Below are positions 47,021 through 56,120 of a DNA stretch of 64,000 nucleotides, in pieces. The stretch's first letter is position 1. Every line of letters begins with the position of its first letter. The notes under the pieces are model-generated. The model was not told the DNA's origin. It saw only the letters and a program-made list of their open reading frames with translations, and did no database searches. Source of the DNA: Alphaproteobacteria bacterium (GTDB lineage Bacteria > Pseudomonadota > Alphaproteobacteria > Micropepsales > Micropepsaceae); contig JAFBAL010000006.1 in assembly GCA_019247845.1 (NCBI GenBank), forward strand, positions 1-64,000, read 5' to 3'. The translations under genes and the position numbers were made by a program.

Positions 47021-47160
47021 CGGCGCCTACCTTATGTCCAGGACGGGTACTGCCCCACGCGTCAGGATAGCGATGCCCAGGGGCCTTAATGGTACTCACC
47101 GGGAGCTGTCCCTGACCGGAGCCGTGGCTTCGGACATATGGCGCCCACCTGCACTTGCAG
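47021..47160 (+). ncRNA. ssrS: Probable 6S RNA
   Basis: Directly upstream of the 5-FCL gene and just downstream of the zapA region, the classical 6S locus. The segment folds as a long rod: outer GGCGCC (47021 region) with GGCGCC near 47140-47145, TATGTCC (47033-47039) with GGACATA (47132-47138), an asymmetric open region, then GTCAG/GATAGC (47061-47071) with GCTGTCCCTGAC (47105-47116). A closing stem, central bubble and terminal stem are the 6S architecture. Exact ends are uncertain and no comparison could be run. Confidence 0.6.
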
Positions 47161-47205
47161 GCCCGTGAGGATCCAATTCCAACGGTGGATGCGGTCCCGT
47201 CCGCC

Positions 47206-47763
47206 ATGCGCGCTCAGATGAACCCCAAGCCCAGTCTCCGCGAAGCCGCCCGTACCCGCCGCGCCGTCCTCGCGCGCGACTGTCCCGATTTCGCCCGGCG
47301 CATCGCCGGCGTCGCGCTGCCGGTCGCCGAAGGCGCGATCGTCTCGTTCTACTGGCCGATGGGCGACGAGGCCGATCCGCGCGCGCTCGTGGCCGCGCTC
47401 GCCGCGCGGGGGCACGCGCTTGCGCTCCCTGTCGTGGCGCAGAAGGCGTCGCCGCTGCATTTTCGCCTGTGGCGCGAAGGCGACCCGCTGATCGTCCATG
47501 CCTTCGGCATGCACGAGCCCGCGGCCGATGCGCCGCGCGTGTTCCCCAACGTGCTGCTCGTCCCGTTGCTGGCTTTCGACGCGCGGGGGCACAGGCTCGG
47601 CTATGGCGGCGGCTTCTACGACCGCACGCTGGCCTCGCTCGACGACAAGCTCGCCATCGGCGTGGCCTTCGCGGGGCAGGAAGCGGACGCGCTGCCGGCC
47701 CACCCACACGACCATCCGCTCGACATGGTGGTGACGGAGAAGGGCCTGCGCCGCTTCCGTTAA
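47206..47763 (+). CDS. fau: 5-formyltetrahydrofolate cyclo-ligase
   Basis: Converts 5-formyl-THF to methenyl-THF with ATP. 185 residues from ATG 47206 (47218 also possible). Conserved features: KPSLREAARTRRAVL, VSFYWPMGDEADPRAL, VPLLAFDARGHRLGYGGGFYDRTL, which includes the family glycine-rich loop. It sits immediately after the presumed 6S RNA, as in many proteobacteria. Confidence 0.92.
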   Translation: MRAQMNPKPSLREAARTRRAVLARDCPDFARRIAGVALPVAEGAIVSFYWPMGDEADPRALVAALAARGHALALPVVAQKASPLHFRLWREGDPLIVHAFGMHEPAADAPRVFPNVLLVPLLAFDARGHRLGYGGGFYDRTLASLDDKLAIGVAFAGQEADALPAHPHDHPLDMVVTEKGLRRFR

Positions 47764-47874
47764 GCAGCGCTTCGCCGCATAGTAACGCATGACGCCGCCG
47801 CTCTCGCTCCCCATCCCGACCGCGTCCGCGCCATCCTCAGGACGGCGTGGCTCGCGATCCTGCTCGGCCTCGTC

Positions 47875-48426
47875 GTGCAACTCGTCGTCTTTGCCGTGCG
47901 GCTCGCGGCCGGCATGAAGCTTGGCGGCGCCGCGATCCTGGCCGACATGACCCAAGGTGTGAGCTGGGCGGTGATCGTCTGCCTGGGCGTCGCCATCGGC
48001 GTGAGCGCAGAGCGTTCGCGCGCGCTGCTCGGCGGCGTGCTGGGCGCGATCTCGGGACCGATCGGCTGGGGTATCGCCAAATCGCTGCAGCGCATCGTCC
48101 AGGCCGCGACGGGTGCCGCGATCGACCAGTTCACGCCGCTCTTCTTCCTTCTCACCGCGGTGAAGGGCGTCGAATATCTCATCCTGGGCTGGGCGCTGGG
48201 CCGCCTCGCCGACAGAAAGGACACGCGCCTGCGCGACTATGCGCTGCCCGGCGCCGTGCTCGGCGTCGTCACCGGCATGGCCGTGATCGCGCTCAATCTC
48301 TGGCACGGTCCGATGCCGCTGCCGAAAATCTTGGGACTGGCCGCGAGCGAGCTCACCTTTCCCATCGGCTGCGCGCTGGTGATCTATGCGCCGGTGCACA
48401 TGCGCCGCTTCGCGGGGCTCACCTGA
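47875..48426 (+). CDS. Membrane protein, unknown function; N-terminus possibly frameshifted
   Basis: At least 183 residues with four or so hydrophobic segments, including GMKLGGAAILADMTQGVSWAV and LFFLLTAVKGVEYLILGWAL. The only in-frame start is GTG 47875, which falls within the first hydrophobic helix. An ATG at 47789 in another frame reads MTPPLSLPIP; a one-base shift near 47815 would join it to DRVRAILRTAWLAILLGLVV. The true start is therefore unclear. Overlaps the next ATG (TGATG). Confidence 0.65.
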   Translation: MQLVVFAVRLAAGMKLGGAAILADMTQGVSWAVIVCLGVAIGVSAERSRALLGGVLGAISGPIGWGIAKSLQRIVQAATGAAIDQFTPLFFLLTAVKGVEYLILGWALGRLADRKDTRLRDYALPGAVLGVVTGMAVIALNLWHGPMPLPKILGLAASELTFPIGCALVIYAPVHMRRFAGLT

Positions 48427-49238
48427 TGCGTCTTCTCTTCATCGGCGACATCATCGGCAAGCCCGGCCGCGACGTGGTGGGCGCGGAGCTGCCGCGGCTG
48501 CGCGAAACGCTCGGCCTCGATTTCGTCATCGGCAACGGCGAGAACGCCGCCCACGGCTTCGGATTGACGCGCGCCACCGCGACCGAGCTGTTCGGCGCCG
48601 GCATCGACTGCATCACCACCGGCAACCATTGGGCCGACCAGAAGGAGATCCTTTCCTATATCGTCGAGGAGGATCGCATCCTGCGCCCGCGCAACTATCC
48701 CGCCGGCACGCCGGGCAAGGGCGCAAACCTGTTCATCACGCGCGGCGGACAGAGCGTGCTGGTGGTCAATGCGATGGGCCGGGTGTTCATGGACCCGCTC
48801 GACGATCCCTTCGCCGCGGTGGACGGCGAGCTAAGCGCGTGCCCGCTGGGCGAGGGCGCCGACGCGGTCGTCGTCGACATCCATGCCGAGGCGACCAGCG
48901 AGAAGATGGCGATGGGCCATTTCTGCGACGGGCGCGCCAGCATGGTCGTGGGCTCGCATTCGCATATCCCGACCGCCGACGCGCAGGTTCTTCCCAACGG
49001 CACCGCGTACCAGACCGATGCCGGCGCCTGTGCCGACTACGACAGCGTGATCGGCATGGAGAAGTTCGAGCCGGTGCAGCGCTTCGTGCGCAAGATGTCG
49101 GGCGGGCGCTTCACGCCGGCGTCCGGCCCCGCGACCTTGTGCGCCGTCTTCGTCGAGACCGATGCACGCGGGCTGGCGGCGCGTGTCGAGCCGGTGCGCG
49201 TCGGCGGGCGGCTGAAGCGCACGGTGCCGCAAGCATGA
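48426..49238 (+). CDS. TIGR00282/YmdB family metallophosphoesterase
   Basis: 270 residues. Dimetal motifs: MRLLFIGDIIGKPGR, GNGENAAHG, ITTGNHWADQKE, DIHAEATSEK, and VVGSHSHIPTADAQ, an uninterrupted set of YmdB/TIGR00282 residues. YmdB hydrolyses 2',3'-cyclic nucleotides; the substrate here is inferred only. ATG overlaps the preceding stop by one base; its TGA overlaps the VOC start. A neighbour of 5-FCL in many alphaproteobacteria. Confidence 0.93.
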   Translation: MRLLFIGDIIGKPGRDVVGAELPRLRETLGLDFVIGNGENAAHGFGLTRATATELFGAGIDCITTGNHWADQKEILSYIVEEDRILRPRNYPAGTPGKGANLFITRGGQSVLVVNAMGRVFMDPLDDPFAAVDGELSACPLGEGADAVVVDIHAEATSEKMAMGHFCDGRASMVVGSHSHIPTADAQVLPNGTAYQTDAGACADYDSVIGMEKFEPVQRFVRKMSGGRFTPASGPATLCAVFVETDARGLAARVEPVRVGGRLKRTVPQA

Positions 49239-49645
49239 TCCCGTTCACGCTCAAGGCGCTCGACCACGTCGTGTTGCGCGTGCGCGACATCGAGGCGAGC
49301 CTGCGCTTCTATCGCGACGTGCTCGGCTGCACGGTCGAGAAGGTGCAGGAACAGTTCGGCCTCTATCAGGTGCGCGCGGGCGCCTCGCTGATCGACCTCG
49401 TGCCGCTCGACGGTCCGCTCGGACGCATGGGCGGCGCGGGGCCGGGCGACGAAGGCCGCAACCTGGATCACTTCGCGGTCCAGGTCGCGCCCTGGGACGA
49501 GGACGCGATCCGCGCCCATCTGGCCGCGCATGCCATCGCCGTCGTCGAGGCCGGGCGGCGCTATGGCGCGGAGGGCAGCGGCCCCTCGATCTATGTCCGC
49601 GATCCCGATCGGAACACGGTGGAGCTCAAGGGGCCGGCCGGCTAG
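49235..49645 (+). CDS. VOC family protein (glyoxalase I-like)
   Basis: 136 residues. [23 protein letters not shown] and [15 protein letters not shown] keep both VOC halves, with the His and Glu ligands present (LDH near residue 10, ELK at the end), so metal binding is likely. Second VOC protein of the window. Stop interlocks with convergent ahpD (CTAG at 49642-49645). Confidence 0.9.
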   Translation: MIPFTLKALDHVVLRVRDIEASLRFYRDVLGCTVEKVQEQFGLYQVRAGASLIDLVPLDGPLGRMGGAGPGDEGRNLDHFAVQVAPWDEDAIRAHLAAHAIAVVEAGRRYGAEGSGPSIYVRDPDRNTVELKGPAG

Positions 49646-50190
49646 GCGGCTGCTGCGAGCGCCGCGTCCGCCGCGGCGCCGTCCAGCGTCGCTGCGACGG
49701 CATGCACGACGGACGCGATGCGCACGGCGGCCTGGATCTGCTCGGCCGTCATGCCGGCCTCGCGCAGAACCTTCTCGTGGCTGTCGATGCACATGCCGCA
49801 GCCGTTGATCGCCGAGACCGCCAGCGACCACAGCTCGAAGTCCTTTCTGTCGACCCCGGGCTTGCCGATCACGTTCATGCGCAGCTTCGCCGGCAGGCTG
49901 CGATAGTCCGGCGACGAGGCGAGGTGCGTGAACCGGTAGTAGACGTTGTTCATCGCCATGATGCTCGCCGCCGCGCGCGCCGCGTTCAGCGCCTCGGGCG
50001 AGAGGGCGGCCGCGAACTCCGCCGTCACCGCCTGGATCACCTCGGCATTGCGCGAGGCGAGCGCGGTGGCGACGAAGGTGCCCGCGCGCTGCTGCTCGCT
50101 CAAGCAAGGCTCGGCCGCGAGCGTCGACAGGTTCAGCTTCAGGTCCTTGGCATAGTCGGGCAGGCGGTTCTTCAGATGCTCGATCGACAT
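49642..50190 (-). CDS. ahpD: Alkyl hydroperoxidase AhpD (carboxymuconolactone decarboxylase family)
   Basis: 182 residues. Active site [10 protein letters not shown] with Cys131, Cys134 and His138; family Tyr in VYYRFTH. Recycles AhpC or acts as a peroxidase-linked reductant. Start 50190 is chosen because GGGAG sits at good spacing; an ATG at 50196 is too close to it. Directly behind ahpC (11 bases), forming an ahpC-ahpD operon. Confidence 0.92.
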   Translation of the reverse strand: MSIEHLKNRLPDYAKDLKLNLSTLAAEPCLSEQQRAGTFVATALASRNAEVIQAVTAEFAAALSPEALNAARAAASIMAMNNVYYRFTHLASSPDYRSLPAKLRMNVIGKPGVDRKDFELWSLAVSAINGCGMCIDSHEKVLREAGMTAEQIQAAVRIASVVHAVAATLDGAAADAALAAAA

Positions 50191-50201
50191 GGTCATCTCC
50201 C

Positions 50202-50741
50202 TCACGCCGCCTTCAACACGTCTTCGCCCTTCTGCCAGTTGCAGGGGCAGAGCTCGTCGGTCTGCAGGGCGTCGAGGACGCGCAGGACCTCCTGCGGGTT
50301 GCGGCCGACGTTCATGTCGGTGACGTAGGCGAAGCGGATGATGCCGTCGGGATCGACGATGAAGGTGGCGCGCTTGGCGACGCCGCTGTCCTTGTCGAGC
50401 ACGCCGAGCGCACCGGAAAGCTCGCGCTTCACGTCGGAGAGCATCGCGAAGGGCAGGGCCTTCAGGTCGGCATGATTCTGCCGCCAGGCGAGATGGACGA
50501 ACTCGCTGTCGACCGAAGCGCCATAGATCACCGCGTCGCGATCGGTGAAGTCGCCGTTCAACTGGCCGAAGCCGGCGATCTCGGTCGGGCAGACGAACGT
50601 GAAGTCCTTGGGCCAGAAGAACACGACCTTCCACTTGCCCTGGTCGCTGTTCCGGTCGAACGCGCGGAAAGCCGTCGCGGGGTCGGTCGAAACCACGCCC
50701 TGGACGGAGAAATCGGGGAATTTGTCGCCAACGGTCAGCAT
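50202..50741 (-). CDS. ahpC: Peroxiredoxin AhpC
   Basis: 179 residues. Peroxidatic Cys51 in FTFVCPTE and resolving Cys at 165 or 167 in ELCPCNW. Reduces hydroperoxides, electrons via AhpD as in mycobacteria and other AhpD-containing bacteria. The 5' region contains a Fur-superfamily-like palindrome, consistent with peroxide/iron control. Confidence 0.94.
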   Translation of the reverse strand: MLTVGDKFPDFSVQGVVSTDPATAFRAFDRNSDQGKWKVVFFWPKDFTFVCPTEIAGFGQLNGDFTDRDAVIYGASVDSEFVHLAWRQNHADLKALPFAMLSDVKRELSGALGVLDKDSGVAKRATFIVDPDGIIRFAYVTDMNVGRNPQEVLRVLDALQTDELCPCNWQKGEDVLKAA

Positions 50742-50775
50742 GGGGTCCTCTTTGCTCGGGTTATCTGCGAATGAT

Positions 50776-50797
50776 AATTAGAACTATTCTAGAATAG
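50776..50797. promoter_or_regulatory. Fur-superfamily (Irr/PerR-like) operator upstream of ahpC
   Basis: TTAGAACTATTCTAG (50778-50792) has the TTAGAA-N3-TTCTAA layout of Irr iron-control elements, and CTATTCTAGAATAG (50784-50797) is a perfect 14-base palindrome overlapping it. Located 35-55 bases before the ahpC ATG, overlapping the likely promoter. Regulator identity (Irr, PerR or Fur) is inference. Confidence 0.6.
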
Positions 50798-50904
50798 GTC
50801 AAGGGCAGGGCGGGCAGGGCGGCCGATTTTCTTGTGCGGTGAGGCGCCGCAGGGCGGGGCTGCGGTCGCGTTGCTCATACAAACCCGGAGGCGTAAATTG
50901 AGGA

Positions 50905-51102
50905 ATGCCAACGATGATCGCACGCGATCCGGACATCATGGGCGGAACCCCGGTTTTTTCGGGCACCCGCGTGCCCGCGCAGACATTGCTGGACTGCTTG
51001 GAAGGCGGCGACAGTATCGGGGATTTCCTGGCCGGCTACCCGACGGTTTCCCGCGAGCAGGTGGTCTCGTTCCTGGAGGCGGCAAAGCCGGCCGCCATTT
51101 AG
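50905..51102 (+). CDS. DUF433 family protein (orphan antitoxin-like)
   Basis: 65 residues from ATG 50905; ATG 50914 has better spacing to GAGGA. Contains RDPDIMGGTPVFSGTRVP, the DUF433 (VapB45-like) signature, and a C-terminal helix. DUF433 proteins are usually antitoxins beside a DUF5615 PIN-like toxin; no such gene is adjacent, so this one appears orphan. Stop interlocks with the convergent nuclease-like gene (TTAG). Confidence 0.85.
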   Translation: MPTMIARDPDIMGGTPVFSGTRVPAQTLLDCLEGGDSIGDFLAGYPTVSREQVVSFLEAAKPAAI

Positions 51103-51860
51103 AAATCCATATCGGCGTCAGGTTCCTGATATTGGCCAGCTAGCGATAGCCGCAAGGTCGTCCACGAGATTTCACCGCGCACCCATGCTTGGAGCTTTTT
51201 TTTGTTGGTCTGAAATTTTGAGGTCGCTGCCGGAAGCAGTTTTGGTACGTGTTTAGTCATGAACTCTATTGTGCGTAGCGAGGGCTCCTCCGAAGCTAAG
51301 ACGTCGAAGTATCCTAGGCCCCGCTTTTCCTGCACTAGCTTTGCCATTTCGATTCCGTGTGGTGTCTCAGGGTACAGCTGATTGTAGGTTTCGTGCGCGA
51401 TAATCCCAGCTGGGGCACAGAGCGCGTGCTTGGTTATGAATGGCAACCGGCGTGCCACGAGAATTGGTGTCATATTTGCAGCGAGTGCTTTCGCGAGGAG
51501 AGTTTTAATGAGCGCGCTTGATGGGTAAATCCATTCTCTGACGTTCTTGCATTCCACTATGGCCCACTCGTTGCTATTTGGTTCGAACAACAAGAAATCG
51601 GGTGGCCCATCAAGGATGACCTCTGCAATGTCGGTTGTTGGTTCGGTTTTCGGATATCGCGCTGCAGCGTTTCGACAGCTAAGATCGAACGAGCCGAAAA
51701 AGACGCATCTTCGGTTTTGCTGCCGCATCAATCGGAGAATTTTAAAGAGCGCAATTTCGAGGGGGTCGCCGAGCCCGGCGGTAAATTGCGGATCGATTGT
51801 TTGTAGATAGGCAGCAACGAGTGTCTCTAGCTTCGCAGTGATATCGGAGGACGACAGCAT
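51099..51860 (-). CDS. PD-(D/E)XK nuclease-like protein, uncharacterised
   Basis: 253 residues from ATG 51860 (TTG 51893 is in frame). A PD-(D/E)XK core is readable: Asp88 in GPPDFLLFE, then 14 residues on, Glu103-Cys-Lys105 in WAIVECKN, with an upstream acidic residue near 35 (DPLEIALF). This is the metal site of restriction-type nucleases. The C-terminal half is helical and basic (KFQTNKKKLQAWVRGE). Base composition is about 45-47% GC in two sampled rows against over 60% outside, implying recent transfer. A defence or mobile-element role is plausible but unproven. Confidence 0.65.
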   Translation of the reverse strand: MLSSSDITAKLETLVAAYLQTIDPQFTAGLGDPLEIALFKILRLMRQQNRRCVFFGSFDLSCRNAAARYPKTEPTTDIAEVILDGPPDFLLFEPNSNEWAIVECKNVREWIYPSSALIKTLLAKALAANMTPILVARRLPFITKHALCAPAGIIAHETYNQLYPETPHGIEMAKLVQEKRGLGYFDVLASEEPSLRTIEFMTKHVPKLLPAATSKFQTNKKKLQAWVRGEISWTTLRLSLAGQYQEPDADMDF

Positions 51861-51934
51861 ACTCGAAGCATACCAGCTGTGTGTCGCGGTCAATGGATGG
51901 TGATGAGCGACTACTCGCTTGCGCTCCGTGAGTT

Positions 51935-52150
51935 CTAAACCTGCGAGGCCAAGGATATGGGGCTCGACTCGTTGGGTGTGGGACCAGCGTCACTGATCTT
52001 CATTTCTAGGGTACGGATGGCTGCCACTTGCTCGCGGTCGAGGACGCCTTGAATTCGCCTCATGCCAAGAACGAGACGAGCCAATCCAGCCTGGCTCTTG
52101 GCCAACGGGTTGGAAGCAATCTTCTTGCTGAACTGAGTAGGATCAATCAC
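51935..52150 (-). CDS. Small ORF in the low-GC islet
   Basis: 71 residues from a GTG at 52150. Helical and basic in its first half (QFSKKIASNPLAKSQAGLARL), no overlap with other good frames. Could be a small partner of the nuclease-like gene 75 bases downstream on the same strand. Reality uncertain. Confidence 0.4.
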   Translation of the reverse strand: MIDPTQFSKKIASNPLAKSQAGLARLVLGMRRIQGVLDREQVAAIRTLEMKISDAGPTPNESSPISLASQV

Positions 52151-52370
52151 TTAGTGCTCGTATATGTATATAGAAATAGCCTCCCTCAGCGCGGGCTGAT
52201 CGGTATAGTAGCAAGCTAGCGGCATTGACGTGAAGGTTGTCGGCTAGTTCTTTGTTTGTTCAGGCAGTGGCAGTTCCGTCAGCAAAGGACGCCTGCATGG
52301 CTTTATGTCGCCCTTGAATCCCCGCCGCCCGCCCGGCTATCACCCCGCGTCCAACCAAGAAGCGCGTCCC
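52151..52370. other. Intergenic, AT-richer right part of the islet
   Basis: Contains TATATGTATATAG-type AT-rich sequence near 52160-52172, a possible promoter zone for the islet or for yebC. No gene, repeat ends or attachment site recognised. Confidence 0.4.
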
Positions 52371-53114
52371 ATGGCCGGTCATTCCCAGTTCAAGAACATC
52401 ATGCACCGCAAGGGGCGCGTCGACGCCGTGCGTTCGAAGATGTTCTCCAAGCTCTCCCGCGAGATCACCGTGGCGGCCAAGATGGGCATGCCCGACCCCA
52501 ACCACAATCCGCGCCTGCGCGCCGCGATCCTGGCGGCCAAGGAGCAGTCGATGCCCAAGGACAACATCCAGCGCGCCATCGACAAAGCGACCGGCGCGGG
52601 CTCCGAGAACATCGAAGAGGTGCGCTACGAGGGCTATGGCCCCGGCGGCGTCGCGCTGATCGTCGAGACCCTGACCGACAACCGCAACCGCACCGGCGGC
52701 GACGTGCGCTCGACCTTCTCTAAATACGGCGGCGCGCTCGGCGAGCCCAACTCCGTCACCTTCATGTTCGACCGCATGGGCGTGATGGTCTATCCCAAGG
52801 CCAAGGGCAGCGACGACGCGATGCTCGAAGCCGCCATCGAGACCGGCTTCGACGAATGCGTGTCGGACGACGAGGGACACGAGTTCCTGGTCAGCTTCGA
52901 CAATTACGGCACCGCGCGCGACGCGCTGGAGAAGAAGCTCGGCCAGCCGATCTCGGCCAAGATCGAATGGCGGGCCAAGACGATGACGCCGGTCAGCGAC
53001 GACAACGGCGAGACGCTGATCAAGCTGATCGACGCGCTCGACGATTTCGACGACGTCCAGATCGTGTTCGGCAATTACGAGCTGTCGGACACGTTGTTGG
53101 AAAAGATGGGATAG
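52371..53114 (+). CDS. yebC: YebC/PmpR family protein
   Basis: 247 residues. The start [19 protein letters not shown] is nearly invariant in the family; [18 protein letters not shown] loop and [12 protein letters not shown] are present. YebC-type proteins act as regulators or help ribosomes at proline stretches. In many alphaproteobacteria yebC lies directly before ruvC; here three genes and two small ones intervene. An in-frame ATG at 52305 is less likely. Confidence 0.95.
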   Translation: MAGHSQFKNIMHRKGRVDAVRSKMFSKLSREITVAAKMGMPDPNHNPRLRAAILAAKEQSMPKDNIQRAIDKATGAGSENIEEVRYEGYGPGGVALIVETLTDNRNRTGGDVRSTFSKYGGALGEPNSVTFMFDRMGVMVYPKAKGSDDAMLEAAIETGFDECVSDDEGHEFLVSFDNYGTARDALEKKLGQPISAKIEWRAKTMTPVSDDNGETLIKLIDALDDFDDVQIVFGNYELSDTLLEKMG

Positions 53115-53127
53115 GACGCGCCGCGCT

Positions 53128-54156
53128 CTACGGTCCCGCCGCGCGCGCTTCTTCTTCCGTGGAGAGCGGGCGCTCGCTGTCCAGATGCTCCATCTGCGCC
53201 GCGGGATAGCGCTCGCCCTTGATCGCGTCCCCGGGTACCGCCGTCTCGATCGCCGCCAGGTCCTGCGGGCTCAGCGTCACTTCAAGCGCACCCAATGCCT
53301 CGCTCAACCGCTCGCGGCGCCGCGCGCCGATCAAGGGCACGATATCCTCGCCGCGCGACAGCACCCAGGCGATGGCGAGCTGGGCGGTCGTGACGCCGTG
53401 GCGTGCGGCGATATCGGACAGCGCGCGCACGAGTTCCAGATTGTGCGCCAGGTTATCGCCCGAGAAGCGCGGCAGGAATCCGCGATAGCCGCCCATCGAT
53501 CCGCCTTGGAGCGCGCTGTCCGAGATCAGCCCGCGCGACAGCACGCCATAGGCCGTGATGCCGATGCCGGCCTCGCGCAGGCGCGGCAGGATAACCGCCT
53601 CGATACCGCGCGTGACGACGGCATATTCGATCTGCAGGTCGCAGACCGGCGTCACCGCATGGGCGCGCAGCACGGTGTCGGCAGACATCTCGCTCAAGCC
53701 CAGATGGCGCACATAACCCGCCTCGATCAGCCGCTTCACTTCTCCGGCGACGTCCTCGATGGGCACGGCGGGATCGAGCCGCGCCGGGCGGTAGACGTCG
53801 ATATGATCGGTGCGCAGGCGCTTCAGCGAATAGGCGACGAAGTTCTTGATCGCGGCGGGCCTGAGGTCGATGCCGTTGAACGACAGGTCCGGCCCGCGCA
53901 GCGCGCCGAACTTCACGCTCAGCACCGCCTTGTCGCGGCGCCCGCCCTTCAGCGCCTCGGCGATCAGCATCTCGTTGTGGCCCATGCCGTAGAAGTCGCC
54001 GGTATCGAGCAGGGTGACGCCGGCCTCCAGCGCGGCATGGATGGTGGCGATGCTCTCCTGCGCGTCGGCGGGGCCATAGAAATCCGACATGCCCATGCAG
54101 CCGAGGCCGAGGGCGGAGACCACGGGGCCGGTGCGGCCGAGACGACGCGTTTTCAT
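53128..54156 (-). CDS. Aldo/keto reductase
   Basis: 342 residues. TIM-barrel [36 protein letters not shown] (catalytic Asp and Tyr), [13 protein letters not shown], and the AKR C-terminal cofactor segment IPL-like [13 protein letters not shown]. Substrate unknown. Start at 54156 chosen for the conserved N-terminus. Convergent with yebC. Confidence 0.9.
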   Translation of the reverse strand: MKTRRLGRTGPVVSALGLGCMGMSDFYGPADAQESIATIHAALEAGVTLLDTGDFYGMGHNEMLIAEALKGGRRDKAVLSVKFGALRGPDLSFNGIDLRPAAIKNFVAYSLKRLRTDHIDVYRPARLDPAVPIEDVAGEVKRLIEAGYVRHLGLSEMSADTVLRAHAVTPVCDLQIEYAVVTRGIEAVILPRLREAGIGITAYGVLSRGLISDSALQGGSMGGYRGFLPRFSGDNLAHNLELVRALSDIAARHGVTTAQLAIAWVLSRGEDIVPLIGARRRERLSEALGALEVTLSPQDLAAIETAVPGDAIKGERYPAAQMEHLDSERPLSTEEEARAAGP

Positions 54157-54235
54157 CGGATGTCCTTTTGCTGAATGTTTTGTCTTCGGCCGGATGTGCT
54201 TCGCCTCGGTCGCATGCGCCATTGTATAACGCCTC

Positions 54236-55861
54236 ATGGCCCACGAATCTCCGCTCATCGCCATCCTGGTCATCGGCCTCGGCCTCGCTTTCGTGCTGGG
54301 CACGGCGGCGAACCGGCTGAAGCTCTCGCCGCTGGTAGGCTATCTGCTGGCCGGCGTCGCCATCGGCCCGTTCACGCCGGGCTTCGTCGCCGACTCTGCG
54401 CTCACGCTGCAGCTGGCCGAGATCGGCGTGATCCTGCTGATGTTCGGCGTCGGGCTGCACTTCTCGCCCAAGGACTTGATGTCGGTGCGCGCGACGGCCG
54501 TGCCCGGCGCGGTGCTGCAGGTCGCCTTCGCCGCCGCGCTGGGCGCGGGCGCCGCGCACGTGTTCGGCTGGACGCTGGCGGCGGGCATCGTGTTCGGCCT
54601 GTGCCTGTCGGTCGCCTCGACCGTGGTGATGATGCGCGCGCTGCAGGAGCGCCGGCTGATGGACACGCAGCGCGGCCGGATGGCGGTCGGCTGGCTGGTC
54701 GTGCAGGACCTGATCACGGTGCTGGCCCTGGTGCTCCTGCCGCCGCTCGCGGCCAGCGCGAAGGGCGGGGCGCTGGACTGGAGCGCGCTCGGGCTCTCGC
54801 TGGCGCTGACGTTCGGCAAGCTGGCGCTGTTCGCGGGGCTGATGTTCGTCGCGGGCCGCCGCGTCATCCCGTGGATCCTGCACTACATCGCCCATACCGG
54901 CTCGCGCGAGCTTTTCCGGCTGGCGGTCCTGTCGGTGGCGCTCGGCGTCGCCTTCATCGCGGCCGAGCTGTTCGGCGTCTCCATCGCGCTCGGCGCCTTC
55001 TTCGCCGGCATGATCCTGTCGGAATCGCCGCTCAGCCAGCGCGCGGCGGAAGAGTCGCTGCCGCTGCGCGACGCTTTCGCGGTGCTGTTCTTCGTCTCGG
55101 TCGGCATGCTGTTCGATCCGCTGACGCTGGTGAAGGAACCGGTGGCGCTGGCATTGAGCGTCGGCGTCGTGCTGGTCGGCAGCGCCGGCGGCGCCTTCGT
55201 CGTCCTGCGCCTGCTCGGACGCTCGCTCGGCATGGCGCTGCTGCTGGCGGCGGGGCTGGCGCAGATCGGCGAATTCTCGTTCATCCTCGCCGGCCTCGGC
55301 ATCGATCTCGGCCTGATGCCGGAACGCGCGCGCGATCTCGTGCTCGGGACCTCGATCCTGACGATCTTCCTCAATCCGTTCCTGATGCGCATCGCCGATC
55401 CGCCGCAGCCGGCAGCGACGCCGGACGCACCCAAGCCGCTGGTGCCGACGACGCTCACGGGCCATGCGGTGCTGGTCGGCTACGGCCGCGTCGGGCGGCT
55501 GATCGCCGAGGGGCTGAAGACGCGCGGCCTGCCGCTGCTGGTCATCGAAGGCGCGCAGGATTCCGCCGAGAAGCTCACGGCCGAAGGCATCGAGTTCATC
55601 CAAGGCAACGCGGCCGGCGACGAGGTGCTGAACGCGGCGAACCTGAAACAGGCGCGCATCCTCTTCGTCGCCATTCCCGGTGCCTTCGAGGCCGGCCAGA
55701 TCGTCGAGCAGGCGCGCGCCGCGCGGCCCGACCTCGAGATCGTCGCTCGCGCGCATTTCGACGCCGAGGTCGATCACCTGCGCGGGCTGGGCGCCAATAC
55801 CGTGGTCATGGGCGAACGCGAGATCGCAGCTGCCATGCTGGAGCGCGCGGGCGCCGCCTGA
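54236..55861 (+). CDS. CPA2 family cation:proton antiporter with RCK domain (KefB/C-like)
   Basis: 541 residues. A 12-13-helix exchanger domain (about 5-385) with [12 protein letters not shown] and [13 protein letters not shown] (CPA2 motifs), then a TrkA-N/RCK nucleotide domain starting [16 protein letters not shown] (about 408-423). Likely K+/H+ exchange with NAD(H)-type control; no KefF/G subunit found. Abuts the convergent small gene (TGATCA at stops). Confidence 0.9.
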   Translation: MAHESPLIAILVIGLGLAFVLGTAANRLKLSPLVGYLLAGVAIGPFTPGFVADSALTLQLAEIGVILLMFGVGLHFSPKDLMSVRATAVPGAVLQVAFAAALGAGAAHVFGWTLAAGIVFGLCLSVASTVVMMRALQERRLMDTQRGRMAVGWLVVQDLITVLALVLLPPLAASAKGGALDWSALGLSLALTFGKLALFAGLMFVAGRRVIPWILHYIAHTGSRELFRLAVLSVALGVAFIAAELFGVSIALGAFFAGMILSESPLSQRAAEESLPLRDAFAVLFFVSVGMLFDPLTLVKEPVALALSVGVVLVGSAGGAFVVLRLLGRSLGMALLLAAGLAQIGEFSFILAGLGIDLGLMPERARDLVLGTSILTIFLNPFLMRIADPPQPAATPDAPKPLVPTTLTGHAVLVGYGRVGRLIAEGLKTRGLPLLVIEGAQDSAEKLTAEGIEFIQGNAAGDEVLNAANLKQARILFVAIPGAFEAGQIVEQARAARPDLEIVARAHFDAEVDHLRGLGANTVVMGEREIAAAMLERAGAA

Positions 55862-56107
55862 TCAGCCGAAATCCTTGAGCCAGTCGGCGTCGTCGTCATC
55901 GTTTTCGGGCGCCGGCGCCTGCTCGGGCTGGACCAGGCGCAGCTTCACCGGCCCCTGCGGCTTTGGCGCAGCGCTCATGCGCTGTTTCGTCCGAAGGAAG
56001 ACTGCGCGCGTCACGGCCGCCACCAGCAGCAGCGCCGCGGCGATCAGACCCAGCACCAGCACGGCGAAGAAGCCCTGCACGATCTCGAAGAAATGCAGTC
56101 CCATCAT
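55862..56107 (-). CDS. Small membrane protein, unknown
   Basis: 81 residues. One hydrophobic helix (about 10-34), a short basic segment, and an acidic C-terminal tail with NDDDDADWLKDFG. Single-pass inner-membrane protein, N-out or N-in unknown. Encoded 13 bases after the next minus-strand gene, so probably co-transcribed. Confidence 0.6.
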   Translation of the reverse strand: MMGLHFFEIVQGFFAVLVLGLIAAALLLVAAVTRAVFLRTKQRMSAAPKPQGPVKLRLVQPEQAPAPENDDDDADWLKDFG

Positions 56108-56120
56108 CCGCGACCTTTGC

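Noticed and set aside
50776-50797. Classical E. coli-type Fur box (GATAAT triplet) upstream of ahpC
   Set aside because: Only one GATAAT hexamer matches; the TTAGAA-N3-TTCTA layout fits Irr/PerR-type sites better, so it was reported in that form.
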